64,000 nt of DNA from Oscillospiraceae bacterium (GCA_021199355.1 JAJQIF010000030.1:26832-90831); one strand, 5' to 3'; counted from the stretch's first letter, positions 1-7,241 are shown. Program-made: numbers and translations. The notes: generated by a model not told the origin, from the sequence alone.

Positions 1-161
<161 letters not shown>

Positions 162-446
162 TTACTCTACAACTGCGAGAATATCGCCCATGCTTACTAT
201 AGTATACTCTTCTCCGTCAACCTTGACTTCGGTTCCAGAATACTTGGAAAGAAGAACCTTGTCACCGACAGAAACCTTCATAGCGGTTTCCTTGCCGTCT
301 CTCGGGGAGCCGTCTCCTACTGCTACAACCTCAGCTACCTGAGGCTTTTCTTTTGCTGATGCTGTGAGGATGATTCCGCCCTTTGTGGTTTCCTCGGCTT
401 CGGTCATCTTGACAACAACACGATCAAATAACGGTTTTAATGTCAT
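162..446 (-). CDS. groES: Co-chaperonin GroES
   Basis: 94 aa, the normal GroES length. It begins MTLKPLFDRVVV and has the glycine-rich mobile loop (TTKGGIIL, about residues 21-28) that docks on GroEL, plus the roof region GDKVLLSKYSGTEV. GroES caps the GroEL cage during ATP-driven folding. An AAGGAGG ribosome site precedes the ATG by a few bases. First gene of groES-groEL; a CIRCE operator and sigma-A promoter lie directly upstream, so HrcA heat-shock repression is expected. Confidence 0.98.
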   Translation of the reverse strand: MTLKPLFDRVVVKMTEAEETTKGGIILTASAKEKPQVAEVVAVGDGSPRDGKETAMKVSVGDKVLLSKYSGTEVKVDGEEYTIVSMGDILAVVE

Positions 447-488
447 GAATGTTTCCTCCTTTATGGATTATAATATAAAATCTTGATT

Positions 489-515
489 TTGGCACTCTTC
501 GCTCCCGAGTGCTAA
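489..515 (-). promoter_or_regulatory. CIRCE operator (HrcA site) of groESL
   Basis: A 9-bp inverted repeat, TTAGCACTC on the minus strand with a 9-nt spacer and then GAGTGCCAA. Only one arm position departs from the CIRCE consensus TTAGCACTC-N9-GAGTGCTAA. It lies just downstream of the groES -10 box, where HrcA would block transcription in unstressed cells. HrcA itself is not in the window. Confidence 0.96.
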
Positions 516-519
516 ATCT

Positions 520-547
520 ATTGTACCACGCCCTGCGGAAAAATCAA
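520..547 (-). promoter_or_regulatory. Sigma-A promoter of groES-groEL
   Basis: On the minus strand: TTGATT (542-547), 16-nt spacer, TACAAT (520-525), preceded by TGG. The CIRCE element begins 4 nt downstream of the -10 box, the standard layout for HrcA-controlled groESL. Confidence 0.8.
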
Positions 548-739
548 GCGATATTTGTCACGAAACTCGATTTTCGGCGGTTTGCACAACAAGTCGGGCT
601 CGATTCCGATTAAAAATTCCCAACTTGCACCATCAAATTCGGAAATACCGTTTAAATTCCGACCAAGGCGTTAAAACTCTGTCTGTGAGCCCGATTTTAG
701 CTTTTATTAATCTTTTGGCAACAAAAATCACAGAAACTC

Positions 740-768
740 TTGAAAAAGAGCGAATTATAGTCTATAAT
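740..768 (+). promoter_or_regulatory. Sigma-A promoter of the response regulator-htrA operon
   Basis: TTGAAA (740-745), 17-nt spacer, TATAAT (763-768), about 40 nt before the response regulator start. The stretch 548-739 between this and the groES promoter is AT-rich and holds no ORF or clear structure that I can see. Confidence 0.75.
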
Positions 769-814
769 ATAGGATAGATATTTATGTGATCGCTTCCGAA
801 GGGAGTTGGTATTT

Positions 815-1540
815 GTGAGCGGAAGAGTTCTTATAATAGACAGTGACAGAAATATTTGCGAGCTGATTCGCCTCAGCCTCGAAAAAGAGGGCTACAGCGT
901 GATGATTGCCCTTGACGGCGAAGAGGGGCTTGTGCAGTTCTCCGCTCTCAAGCCGGATCTTGTGCTCCTCGAAGTGGCGCTCCCCTCGGTCGACGGCTGG
1001 CAGGTCTGCCGGGAGATAAGAAAGAAGTCCGACATACCTATTATATTCATAACCTCAAAATCGGAGATATTCGATAAAGTATTGGGACTCGAGCTCGGAG
1101 CGGACGACTACATCGTGAAGCCGTTTGATACCCGTGAGGTCGCCGCAAGAGTAAAGGCAGTGCTCAGAAGATACGGTCTCTCGAAGCCGAGCTCTCAATC
1201 GAAAGAGATTCACTATGAGGGCTTGGACATCGACATGAACCGCTATGAGCTCAAGATCAGGGGCGAGATTATCCCCACTCCCCCGAAGGAGCTCGAACTG
1301 CTGTATTATATGGCGTCGCACCCGAACACGGTGTTCAACCGCGACCAGCTACTCGACGAGGTCTGGGGGTACGACTATTACGGGAGCTCACGGACGATTG
1401 ACGTCCACATAAAGAGGCTCCGCAAGAAGATTGACGGAGTATCAGCACATTGGAAGCTTACGACGGTATGGAGCGTCGGATACAAGTTCGAGCTTGACAG
1501 CCCGGACGCCGGTAAAGAACAGGAAAGGAAAAAGCCATGA
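815..1540 (+). CDS. OmpR/PhoB-family response regulator with Glu in place of the phospho-acceptor Asp
   Basis: About 241 aa. Receiver domain (about 4-118) followed by a winged-helix DNA-binding domain (about 130-228, ending in [10 protein letters not shown]). The acidic pocket is IDSD (D9, then Ser where a second acid is common). The usual phosphorylated Asp in DLVLLDxxLP is Glu53 ([10 protein letters not shown], codon GAA at 971-973). The conserved Thr (FITSK) and Lys (VKPF) are kept. I chose the GTG at 815 because GGGAG sits 9 nt upstream; a TTG at 806 has no room for a ribosome site. No histidine kinase gene is adjacent. Its stop overlaps the next start (ATGA), so it is co-transcribed with the two envelope genes. 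Glu often mimics phospho-Asp, so constitutive activity is possible (inference). Confidence 0.9.
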   Translation: MSGRVLIIDSDRNICELIRLSLEKEGYSVMIALDGEEGLVQFSALKPDLVLLEVALPSVDGWQVCREIRKKSDIPIIFITSKSEIFDKVLGLELGADDYIVKPFDTREVAARVKAVLRRYGLSKPSSQSKEIHYEGLDIDMNRYELKIRGEIIPTPPKELELLYYMASHPNTVFNRDQLLDEVWGYDYYGSSRTIDVHIKRLRKKIDGVSAHWKLTTVWSVGYKFELDSPDAGKEQERKKP

Positions 1541-2457
1541 TAGATTTCTTTGACGAAGATTTCCCGTTGACAAAAAAGCAGGAAGAGCTTCAGAAGAAGC
1601 TTGAAGAAGAGAAGAAAGCTCAGGAAGAAGCAAAAGCCGAAGCAGTCGCTGAAGAGCCTACTGTTGAGAAGCCCATAACGGAAGAGCCTGCCCCCGAGCC
1701 GGAAGTTGTTCCCGTGCCTGAACCCGAGCCTGAGCCTGTTGCGGAAGCTGTCGAAGCTATCGAAGCTATCGCAGAGCCTGAGCCGGAACCGGAACCCGTT
1801 GTGGAACCTGAGCCCGAGCCGGTTGTCGAAGACGCTCCCGAAGAGGTTCACGAGCCGGAAGCTCCTGTTGAACCTGAGGTTGAACCTGAAACCGAGCCGG
1901 AGCCTGCTCCCGTGGAATACGTTCCCGACGTGAATATCTCATTCTCGGATGAGAGCATCGACGATATAAACATCGACGATGAGGCGGTTGTAGAGCCCGA
2001 AGAACCAGTTGAGTCCGAAGAGCCCGAAACGATAGAAATCCCCGAAGAAGCTCCCGCGGAGGATGCCGCTGCAGACAACGCCCTTCACGAAGAGCTACAG
2101 AGACTTCTTGAAAAGCTTGATAGCATGGAAAAAACCGTCGATTCTCTCGAACAGGCAAGAGCCGAGCAGGCGAAAGCCGCCGAAGCGAGCGAGCCCGAGA
2201 ATGAAGAACCGGATTTCAACTATGAATATGACGACAGATATTTCGCCGAGGAGGAAACTCCGGCATATAAATATCCCGAGTTGTACAAGAAGCCCCAGAA
2301 AACCACAGTCAAAAAGACCGCCGTCAAGACTGCCAAGAAGCCCAAAAAGAACGATCACACCGTCAGTGTCAATACCCGTACCCTTCTGCAGGTCGGCGCC
2401 ATCGTTGCGGCTACTGCCGCGGCTGTAAAGCTCCTCGACAGGAAGGACGACGATTAA
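1537..2457 (+). CDS. Acidic Pro/Glu-rich protein with Lys-rich tail and C-terminal hydrophobic segment
   Basis: 306 aa, no family recognised. It has a charged coiled-coil-like start (residues 11-40, Lys/Glu/Gln rich), then a long low-complexity stretch of EPEP-type repeats (about 45-190), a second coiled-coil candidate (about 186-215) and a basic Lys/Thr-rich stretch (about 250-280). One hydrophobic segment near the C-terminus ([18 protein letters not shown]) is followed by an acidic tail. There is no signal peptide. The start overlaps the response regulator stop by 4 nt and htrA starts 26 nt after its stop. The look is of an envelope-linked scaffold or spacer protein; that is inference only. 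Confidence 0.75.
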   Translation: MIDFFDEDFPLTKKQEELQKKLEEEKKAQEEAKAEAVAEEPTVEKPITEEPAPEPEVVPVPEPEPEPVAEAVEAIEAIAEPEPEPEPVVEPEPEPVVEDAPEEVHEPEAPVEPEVEPETEPEPAPVEYVPDVNISFSDESIDDINIDDEAVVEPEEPVESEEPETIEIPEEAPAEDAAADNALHEELQRLLEKLDSMEKTVDSLEQARAEQAKAAEASEPENEEPDFNYEYDDRYFAEEETPAYKYPELYKKPQKTTVKKTAVKTAKKPKKNDHTVSVNTRTLLQVGAIVAATAAAVKLLDRKDDD

Positions 2458-2483
2458 GCGATTTTCGGAAAGGCAATACACCT

Positions 2484-3845
2484 ATGAACGAATTTACCCC
2501 AGAGAATGAAATAAAGAATGAAACCATAGAATCACCCGAGATTACTCCGACAGAAGAACCACTTCCAAAAGAAATTCCCATGAAGAAAAAGAAGGTCCGA
2601 GAGGAGCAGTCGGTCGAGGATGAGCTGAGGGAGCTCGCCTATGACGAGGTTGCGAATCTCGACTATCTCCCGAAGCCGATAGGAACGGTCAGACGGAGCA
2701 GTCACACCTTCCTCAAGTGCTTTATATTCTTCCTGATACTGTTTGTAGTGCTGTTCTTCGTGACGGCGCACGCCGTTTTCGGCTCCGGCTGGATAAAGAA
2801 CATGATTGACGGCACAGGAAACTTCCAGACGTTCACGATTCCGACAGTTCAGCACGAAGAGCTTGAGGAAAAGTATTATCAGGAGGACGGAAGGTACACC
2901 GTCGAGGGCGTCGCGCAGACCTGCTTGCCCTCTATCGTCACCATCGAGGCATACACCGGAAACACCATCTTTGCGTCTTATTCGCAGGGCTCCGGCATCA
3001 TCATGACCTCGGACGGCTATATTATCACAAACGCTCACGTCATCGAGGACGCCGACCTATCAATCGTCGTTCGCCTCTATGACGGCTCGGAATATAACGC
3101 CACCGTTGTCGGAAGCGATTCGAGAACGGATTTGGCGGTTCTCAAGATAAACGCCACCGACCTGACTCCCGCTCAGTTCGGGGATTCCGACCAGCTCGAG
3201 CTCGGAGAACAGGTTGTCACGCTCGGCTCCCCCGCCGGTCTTGAATCGACCGTCACGACGGGCATCGTTTCGGGCTTGAACCGCATGATAAGCGTCGAGT
3301 CGGACAACATCAGCATGGAGTGCATCCAGATTGATGCCGCCATCAATCCCGGAAACTCTGGCGGCGCGCTTGTCAACATGTGGGGACAGGTCGTCGGCAT
3401 CACCTCGTCGAAGCTTGAAGCTGTCGAATACGACAACATCGGCTTTGCAATCTCAATCAACGCTGCGATTCCGATTCTGGAAGAGCTCATCGAAAACGGC
3501 GGAATCCTTGGGCGTCCCAAGGTCGGCATCAGCTTCTACGCAATTTCCGACACCATGGCGGACATCTATGGTCTCCCCGCCGGTCTCTATATCGCCGAAA
3601 TCGACGAAACCTGCGACATCTCGAACACCGACCTGCAGGTCGACGACGTCATCACAGAAATGAATGGCACCAAGGTCACATCTGCGGACGATGTCTATGC
3701 GATAATCTTCGAGCTGAATCCCGGCGACGAAGTAACCGCCACATGCCTCCGCATGAACGACGACGGCAACTGGACTGAGTTTGAGATAACCTTCAAGCTT
3801 GAAGAGGACACGACAAGCTCGATTCAGGAGACGGAGGAAGAGTAA
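2484..3845 (+). CDS. HtrA/DegP-family membrane serine protease with PDZ domain
   Basis: 453 aa. Cytoplasmic acidic N-terminus (1-70), one transmembrane helix (about 77-97), trypsin-like domain with catalytic His185 (TNAHVIED), Asp216 (RTDLAVLK) and Ser292 (NPGNSGGAL), then a C-terminal PDZ domain (about 345-440). HtrA enzymes degrade misfolded proteins on the outer face of the membrane. Last gene of the operon with the regulator and the acidic protein, which suggests an envelope-stress unit. It ends at a strong hairpin terminator. Confidence 0.95.
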   Translation: MNEFTPENEIKNETIESPEITPTEEPLPKEIPMKKKKVREEQSVEDELRELAYDEVANLDYLPKPIGTVRRSSHTFLKCFIFFLILFVVLFFVTAHAVFGSGWIKNMIDGTGNFQTFTIPTVQHEELEEKYYQEDGRYTVEGVAQTCLPSIVTIEAYTGNTIFASYSQGSGIIMTSDGYIITNAHVIEDADLSIVVRLYDGSEYNATVVGSDSRTDLAVLKINATDLTPAQFGDSDQLELGEQVVTLGSPAGLESTVTTGIVSGLNRMISVESDNISMECIQIDAAINPGNSGGALVNMWGQVVGITSSKLEAVEYDNIGFAISINAAIPILEELIENGGILGRPKVGISFYAISDTMADIYGLPAGLYIAEIDETCDISNTDLQVDDVITEMNGTKVTSADDVYAIIFELNPGDEVTATCLRMNDDGNWTEFEITFKLEEDTTSSIQETEEE

Positions 3846-3861
3846 AAATAAACTATTGCAA

Positions 3862-3894
3862 AAACTCCCCAAACCGATGTGGTTTGGGGAGTTT
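3862..3894. terminator. Rho-independent terminator after htrA (also faces the TA toxin end)
   Basis: A 14-bp perfect stem AAACTCCCCAAACC / GGTTTGGGGAGTTT around loop GATGT. It separates htrA (+) from the convergent toxin gene (-), so it can serve both. Almost the same hairpin occurs in reverse orientation at 4537-4570. Confidence 0.85.
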
Positions 3895-3900
3895 CCATCA

Positions 3901-4179
3901 TTAAAACAAATCACTGTGTGAACCTGTGCGAATCAGTTTCAACACCAATACTTCACTTTGAATCTGATATACCAATAACCAGTCCGGCTGAATGTGACAC
4001 TCACGCATATTTTTATAACCACCCGAATTTGTCAGTGCATGGTCACGGTATTTGGCTTGCAACTGTTGCTCATTTGCTAAAGTGGTAATTACTGCTTGCA
4101 ATTCGTTTGGATTACAGCCTCTTTTGATACAGAGCTTATAATCTCTTTTAAACTGTCCGGTGAACTCTACTTTAAGCAT
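3901..4179 (-). CDS. yafQ: Type II toxin, YafQ family (RelE superfamily mRNA interferase)
   Basis: 92 aa. The C-terminal half matches YafQ closely: YRDHAL, CHIQPDWLLVY and RTGSHSDLF supply H47, H62, D66, W67 and H88, counterparts of the E. coli YafQ active-site residues. YafQ cleaves mRNA on the ribosome. Its start overlaps the antitoxin 3' end by 8 nt, the usual translational coupling. All key residues are present, so the toxin is probably active when freed. Confidence 0.93.
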   Translation of the reverse strand: MLKVEFTGQFKRDYKLCIKRGCNPNELQAVITTLANEQQLQAKYRDHALTNSGGYKNMRECHIQPDWLLVYQIQSEVLVLKLIRTGSHSDLF

Positions 4180-4441
4180 TCAGAGCCTCCATAAGTTCAT
4201 CTATAGATTCATAAGGTCCGTAAACATCTTCGCCCTTTTCGGCTGATTCCATTGCCGCAAGAGTGACCGCGTTAGGCGTGTTCTTGCTAATCTCGAAAGG
4301 AATGCCCTGCTCCCGCACCGACTGTTTCAAAAACACGGTGAAAGCTGTCGAAAGATTCATACCGAGGTCGCTAAACAAAACGTCTGCCTGCTTCTTGAGA
4401 TTACTGTCGACTCTGAAAGTAACATTTACACTTTGGCTCAT
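4172..4441 (-). CDS. dinJ: Type II antitoxin, RelB/DinJ family
   Basis: 89 aa. The N-terminal ribbon-helix-helix (VNVTFRVDSNLKKQAD, then LGMNLSTAFTVFLKQ) binds DNA; the tail (from about residue 55) would wrap the toxin. A GGAGG ribosome site lies 7 nt before the ATG. First gene of the pair; the promoter lies inside an inverted repeat, as expected for autorepression by the antitoxin or the complex. Confidence 0.93.
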   Translation of the reverse strand: MSQSVNVTFRVDSNLKKQADVLFSDLGMNLSTAFTVFLKQSVREQGIPFEISKNTPNAVTLAAMESAEKGEDVYGPYESIDELMEALNA

Positions 4442-4461
4442 ACTAATCGCCTCCTAAGTAT

Positions 4462-4505
4462 ATTATATTCGATTGCACCATATTTGTCAAGCATATTTTG
4501 TGCAA
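4462..4505 (-). promoter_or_regulatory. Promoter and palindromic operator of the dinJ-yafQ module
   Basis: Perfect sigma-A promoter on the minus strand: TTGACA (4485-4490), 17 nt, TATAAT (4462-4467). It is overlapped by the inverted repeat TTGCAC (4473-4478) / GTGCAA (4500-4505), which brackets the -35 box. This fits autoregulation by the ribbon-helix-helix antitoxin; the operator role is inferred. Confidence 0.8.
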
Positions 4506-4536
4506 TTTCTGTGCTTTTCATGTGCGTAAGCTATTA

Positions 4537-4570
4537 AAATTCCCAAACCACATCGGTTTGGGGAGTTTTG
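4537..4570 (-). terminator. Terminator after the type III-like toxin; inverted copy of the htrA terminator
   Basis: On the minus strand CCCCAAACC-GATGT-GGTTTGGG followed by AATTTT, about 35 nt past the toxin stop. Loop and stem match the hairpin at 3862-3894, read from the other strand, so the YafQ/DinJ module is bracketed by inverted near-identical hairpins. Confidence 0.7.
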
Positions 4571-4603
4571 TTTCTGAGGATGATATTTTCCACAGGGGCG
4601 AAT

Positions 4604-5074
4604 TTATATCCCCATAATATCATGAAAATACGGCAGGGTGGAAAACTGATACTTTCTTGCGAACTCCCTCGGGTGAAGAGTCTTCTTGCCGGTGACGTGG
4701 TTTATGTAGGTGTCGACATAATTCACCGCCGATTCAACAATAGTCGGCAAATTTCTCTTCATTTCCGCATACTCGTCTTGGTCGACGATCGCGTTTTCTT
4801 CGTCAAAATAGCTCGTGTCCCTGACGATGACGATTTTCGAGAAATCGAGTCCCGAGTGCGAACGCTTCGAACGCTCCGTATTCGTGAACAGGAAAGCGTT
4901 TTTGTGGTGAATATCCGAGCGGAACGGGACGCAGATGAAGTAATCATCGTGAGTATCTATGAGAAGGCAGGTATACGGTCTTGAGTGCTTGTGCATGAGC
5001 TCGGAAAACTTCTCGGGCGGGTAGTCCGCCGCGAATTTCGGGGACAATAAATGCAAATTTGCGTCAAATTCCAA
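4604..5074 (-). CDS. Candidate type III toxin (CptN/TenpN-like endoribonuclease)
   Basis: About 156 aa. Preserved-looking blocks are RPYTCLLIDTHDDYFICVPF, the H/N-rich turn after it (SDIHHKNAF), GLDFSKIVIV, a Tyr/Asp-rich middle and a terminal RKYQFSTLPYFH. The shape (short beta-rich protein, RPY...PF motif) resembles my recollection of CptN/TenpN toxins, cousins of ToxN/AbiQ; no search was possible. I chose TTG at 5074 because AGGTG lies 6 nt upstream; GTG at 5083 has no ribosome site. The stronger evidence is context: promoter, two tandem structured repeats, terminator, then this gene, which is the defining type III layout. Members act in phage abortive infection or plasmid maintenance. Confidence 0.72.
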   Translation of the reverse strand: MEFDANLHLLSPKFAADYPPEKFSELMHKHSRPYTCLLIDTHDDYFICVPFRSDIHHKNAFLFTNTERSKRSHSGLDFSKIVIVRDTSYFDEENAIVDQDEYAEMKRNLPTIVESAVNYVDTYINHVTGKKTLHPREFARKYQFSTLPYFHDIMGI

Positions 5075-5087
5075 CACAATCACCTAC

Positions 5088-5120
5088 AAAAAACGAGGAT
5101 GCCCAAATCGGTCACCCTCG
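5088..5120 (-). terminator. Intrinsic terminator between the RNA repeats and the toxin gene
   Basis: On the minus strand an 8-bp stem CGAGGGTG / CATCCTCG (one G-T pair) with an 11-nt loop, then TTTTTT. It lies just 14 nt before the toxin start. In type III systems a leaky terminator here sets a high antitoxin RNA to toxin ratio. Confidence 0.85.
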
Positions 5121-5127
5121 GAATTTT

Positions 5128-5232
5128 CTTCGCTCGGTCAGTTTTATTTTACCGATGTGTCAGAACCGTCACACATCATCTTCGCACGGTCAATTTTTAT
5201 TTTACCGACGAGTCGGAACCGTCACTCGTCAT
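5128..5232 (-). repeat. Two tandem 52/53-nt repeats within the antitoxin RNA
   Basis: Units 5128-5179 (52 nt) and 5180-5232 (53 nt, one extra T). Shared blocks, + strand: CTTCGC-CGGTCA, TTTTATTTTACCGA and GTCGGAACCGTCA-like segments; differences fall mainly in the paired stem. The segment AGCGAAG at 5238-5244 can pair with CTTCGCT at 5128-5134, closing the array. Confidence 0.88.
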
Positions 5233-5274
5233 CGTTCAGCGAAGCAGAGAACGGAAAGACTTCTTCCCGCCTCT
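5128..5274 (-). ncRNA. Candidate type III antitoxin RNA (two pseudoknot-type repeats)
   Basis: Transcript predicted from about 5274 down to the terminator at 5088. It holds two units. Each has a 7-bp hairpin, GACGAGT/ACTCGTC in the first and GATGTGT/ACACATC in the second: the stem bases differ but pairing is kept (covariation). The hairpin loop carries CGGT, which can pair with ACCG about 16 nt after the stem, across an A-rich linker (GGTAAAATAAAA). That is an H-type pseudoknot like those of ToxI, CptI and TenpI. The RNA would be cut by, and then inhibit, the downstream toxin. Confidence 0.72.
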
Positions 5275-5280
5275 ACTTAT

Positions 5281-5308
5281 ATTATACACGAAATCAGAAA
5301 AAATGCAA
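5281..5308 (-). promoter_or_regulatory. Promoter of the type III-like locus
   Basis: Minus strand: TTGCAT (5303-5308), 16 nt, TATAAT (5281-5286). Transcription would begin near 5274 and run through the repeats to the terminator and toxin. Confidence 0.7.
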
Positions 5309-5360
5309 GCCCTGTCAGACAGAAATTTTTATTTTTTCTTCCTGCACAAGCCAAGAAGCA

Positions 5361-6611
5361 TTACAACAGCCTAATCTTCTTCATCAGCTTACAGCTCTCT
5401 GTGAGCTTATTGAGCCTTGTGTCAATTTCGCTTTCGACCATTGTCGGGGTGATGAAGGCGAGCTCGTGCTGGGAGCGCTGTTTTCTCGGGATGAAGTCGA
5501 CGTAGCCGAAGAGGTTCGTGATTTCGCTCTTCAGGGCGTCGGCGTCCTGGTTTTCGGTGCGGATTCGGGCGTAGATGCTGACCTCGGCGGACTTGTAGGG
5601 GCGGATGAAGTCGTTCGATTCGCTCTCCTCCCAGTTCAGGGAGACGATGTCCTTGCCCTCGTGCTTGGCGGCGTCGATGATGTCACCGACAACTGCCGAG
5701 GCGGTCGGGAACTTGCCGGCTCCTCTGCCATAGAAGAGGCAGTCGCCGACGGCATCGCCGGTCACCATGATGGCGTTGTAGACGTCGTTTACGCTCGAAA
5801 GAGGGTTGTTGACGCTTACGAGTCTCGGGCAGACGGTCGCAACGATTCCGCTCTCGGTGTTCTCGATAAGACCGATGAGCTTGATAGCATAGCCCGCACT
5901 CTCGGCATACTCAACGTCGTCGAGTGTAATCTCTCTGATGCCGGAGCAGTGGACATATTCGGGATAGATGTGCTTGCCGAAGGCGAGCGAGCCTAAGATG
6001 CAAAGCTTTCTTGTTGCGTCGTGACCGTCGACATCGGCGGACGGGTCCTTTTCGGCATATCCGAGTTGCTGAGCCTGAGAAAGGGCTTGGTCGAACGAAC
6101 GCTGGTCGTAAATCATTTTCGTAAGAATGTAGTTTGTGGTGCCGTTCAGAATTCCCGCAATTCTTGAGAAACGGTTGGCGGCGAGGCACTGGTGCAAAGG
6201 TCTGATAATCGGGATTCCCCCGCCGACGCTCGCCTCGAAGAGATAGTTGCAGTTATTCGCCTTTGCGATTTTCAGGAGCTCCGCGCCATGAGAGGCGACG
6301 AGCTCTTTATTCGATGTGACGACGCTGACGCCCTTACTGAGAAGCCTTTTCGTGTAATCATAGGCGAAGGTCTTGCCGCCCATGACCTCGGCAACAACTT
6401 TGATTTCGGGGTCGTTCAGGATGTCGTCGAAGTTCTTGGTGAACTTGTCAATGAACGGACTCCCCGGGAAGTCTCTTAAGTCGAGAATATACTTGATGTC
6501 GAGCTCTCGCCCACATCTCTTCTCGATAACGTCCTTATTCTGATAAAAAAGCTCAACGGTTCCCGAGCCGACGACTCCGAAACCCATTACTGCGATTTGT
6601 GTTACTGCCAT
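5361..6611 (-). CDS. hom: Homoserine dehydrogenase
   Basis: 416 aa. NAD(P)-binding Rossmann motif GFGVVGSGTVEL near residue 10, the family signature GILNGTTNYILTKM near 168, DPSADVDGHDATRKL near 210 with the catalytic acids and Lys, and GAGKFPTASAVVGDI near 315. It reduces aspartate semialdehyde to homoserine on the way to threonine and methionine. The C-terminal region (about 340-416) corresponds to a short ACT-type regulatory domain. It starts 21 nt after the ACT-domain gene, with which it forms an operon. Confidence 0.96.
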   Translation of the reverse strand: MAVTQIAVMGFGVVGSGTVELFYQNKDVIEKRCGRELDIKYILDLRDFPGSPFIDKFTKNFDDILNDPEIKVVAEVMGGKTFAYDYTKRLLSKGVSVVTSNKELVASHGAELLKIAKANNCNYLFEASVGGGIPIIRPLHQCLAANRFSRIAGILNGTTNYILTKMIYDQRSFDQALSQAQQLGYAEKDPSADVDGHDATRKLCILGSLAFGKHIYPEYVHCSGIREITLDDVEYAESAGYAIKLIGLIENTESGIVATVCPRLVSVNNPLSSVNDVYNAIMVTGDAVGDCLFYGRGAGKFPTASAVVGDIIDAAKHEGKDIVSLNWEESESNDFIRPYKSAEVSIYARIRTENQDADALKSEITNLFGYVDFIPRKQRSQHELAFITPTMVESEIDTRLNKLTESCKLMKKIRLL

Positions 6612-6632
6612 TGTTTTTTCCTCCGAAATATG

Positions 6633-7070
6633 TTATCTTCCATAAGATGTGCCTGCTCTGATAACTCCGTCAATATGCGAAAGCTCCTCGCAGATGGTTG
6701 CGGCGTTATAGTCGCCGTCGTCGAAGCGGACGGTGACGGTCGCGGTGGCGGCGGAATCTATGGGGATGTTCTGATTCATGGTCAGGATATTTGCGCCGTG
6801 GCTGTAGAGGCAACGAAGAACCTCGCTGAAAACCCCTGCACGGTCGCAAAGAGTGAGATAATAGGTGACGATTCCGGTGCCGAAGCCGTCGCTGTACATG
6901 AACGCCGAATCCTTGTATTTATAGAAAGCACTTCTCGAAATGCCGGCAACCCCACACGCCTCGGATGAGGTCTTGCACTCGCCGGTTGCGAGAAGCTTCT
7001 TTGCCTCTATTACCTTCAGAATGACATCCGGCAGGACATCAGCCCTGACAACGACATATTTTTCGTCCAA
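6633..7070 (-). CDS. ACT domain-containing protein (PheB family)
   Basis: About 145 aa. N-terminal helix-turn-helix-like segment (KTSSEACGVAGISRSAFYKY) and a C-terminal ACT domain (LCDRAGVFSEVLRCLYSHGANILTMNQ). ACT domains bind amino acids; PheB-family genes very often precede hom, as here. A longer reading exists but its first residues come from the dispersed repeat upstream. The TTG at 7070 has AAGGTG 6-7 nt before it and gives MDEKYVVVRADVLP, the normal N-terminus. Likely an amino-acid-sensing regulator of the pathway; the exact role in this family is not settled. Confidence 0.85.
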   Translation of the reverse strand: MDEKYVVVRADVLPDVILKVIEAKKLLATGECKTSSEACGVAGISRSAFYKYKDSAFMYSDGFGTGIVTYYLTLCDRAGVFSEVLRCLYSHGANILTMNQNIPIDSAATATVTVRFDDGDYNAATICEELSHIDGVIRAGTSYGR

Positions 7071-7130
7071 ATCAATCACCTTCTCAGCCCAAGAGTTTAC
7101 ACTGCAAATACAGTTGTGTTTTGCATGAAT

Positions 7131-7159
7131 ACAATAGCATATTTCGAGCCGTTTGTCAA
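7131..7159 (-). promoter_or_regulatory. Promoter of the ACT-hom operon
   Basis: Minus strand TTGACA (7154-7159), 17 nt, TATTGT (7131-7136). The dispersed GGGCGGAT repeat begins 10 nt upstream of the -35 box. Confidence 0.75.
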
Positions 7160-7168
7160 GGGAAATTT

Positions 7169-7240
7169 TGTAGGGGCGGATATCATCCGCCCGTTGTGAT
7201 GCCAACTGCTATGTTCGGGCGGATAATATCCGCCCCTACA
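7169..7240. repeat. Dispersed palindromic element, GGGCGGAT type, copy 1
   Basis: 72 bp with terminal inverted repeats TGTAGGGGCGGATA (7169-7182) / TATCCGCCCCTACA (7227-7240). Each end also holds an inner palindrome GGGCGGATATCATCCGCCC or GGGCGGATAATATCCGCCC. A second copy lies at 63641-63713. It ends one base before the TTA that is the tatD stop codon. The size and structure resemble a MITE- or REP-like element with no coding content. Confidence 0.9.
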
Positions 7241-7241
7241 G

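Noticed and set aside
548..739. A gene or RNA in the gap between groES and the response regulator
   Set aside because: No ORF with a ribosome site and no stable hairpin with a T-run could be seen.
1378..1851. 157-residue frame antisense to the regulator and acidic protein
   Set aside because: Its Phe/Leu/Arg-rich composition is the mirror of Glu/Pro-rich coding; no promoter or ribosome site.
3879..4088. 69-residue plus-strand frame over the YafQ gene
   Set aside because: It starts inside the terminator hairpin and is antisense to the toxin.
5128..5232. Possible CRISPR array or other spacer-repeat array
   Set aside because: Only two tandem units without spacers, with covarying stems and a downstream terminator; this fits an antitoxin RNA instead.
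5157..5996. 279-residue plus-strand frame across the type III-like locus and the end of hom
   Set aside because: It runs through the antitoxin repeats and antisense to hom; no family features.
7071..7205. Longer N-terminus of the ACT protein
   Set aside because: The added residues are translated from the dispersed repeat and promoter; the TTG at 7070 has the ribosome site.
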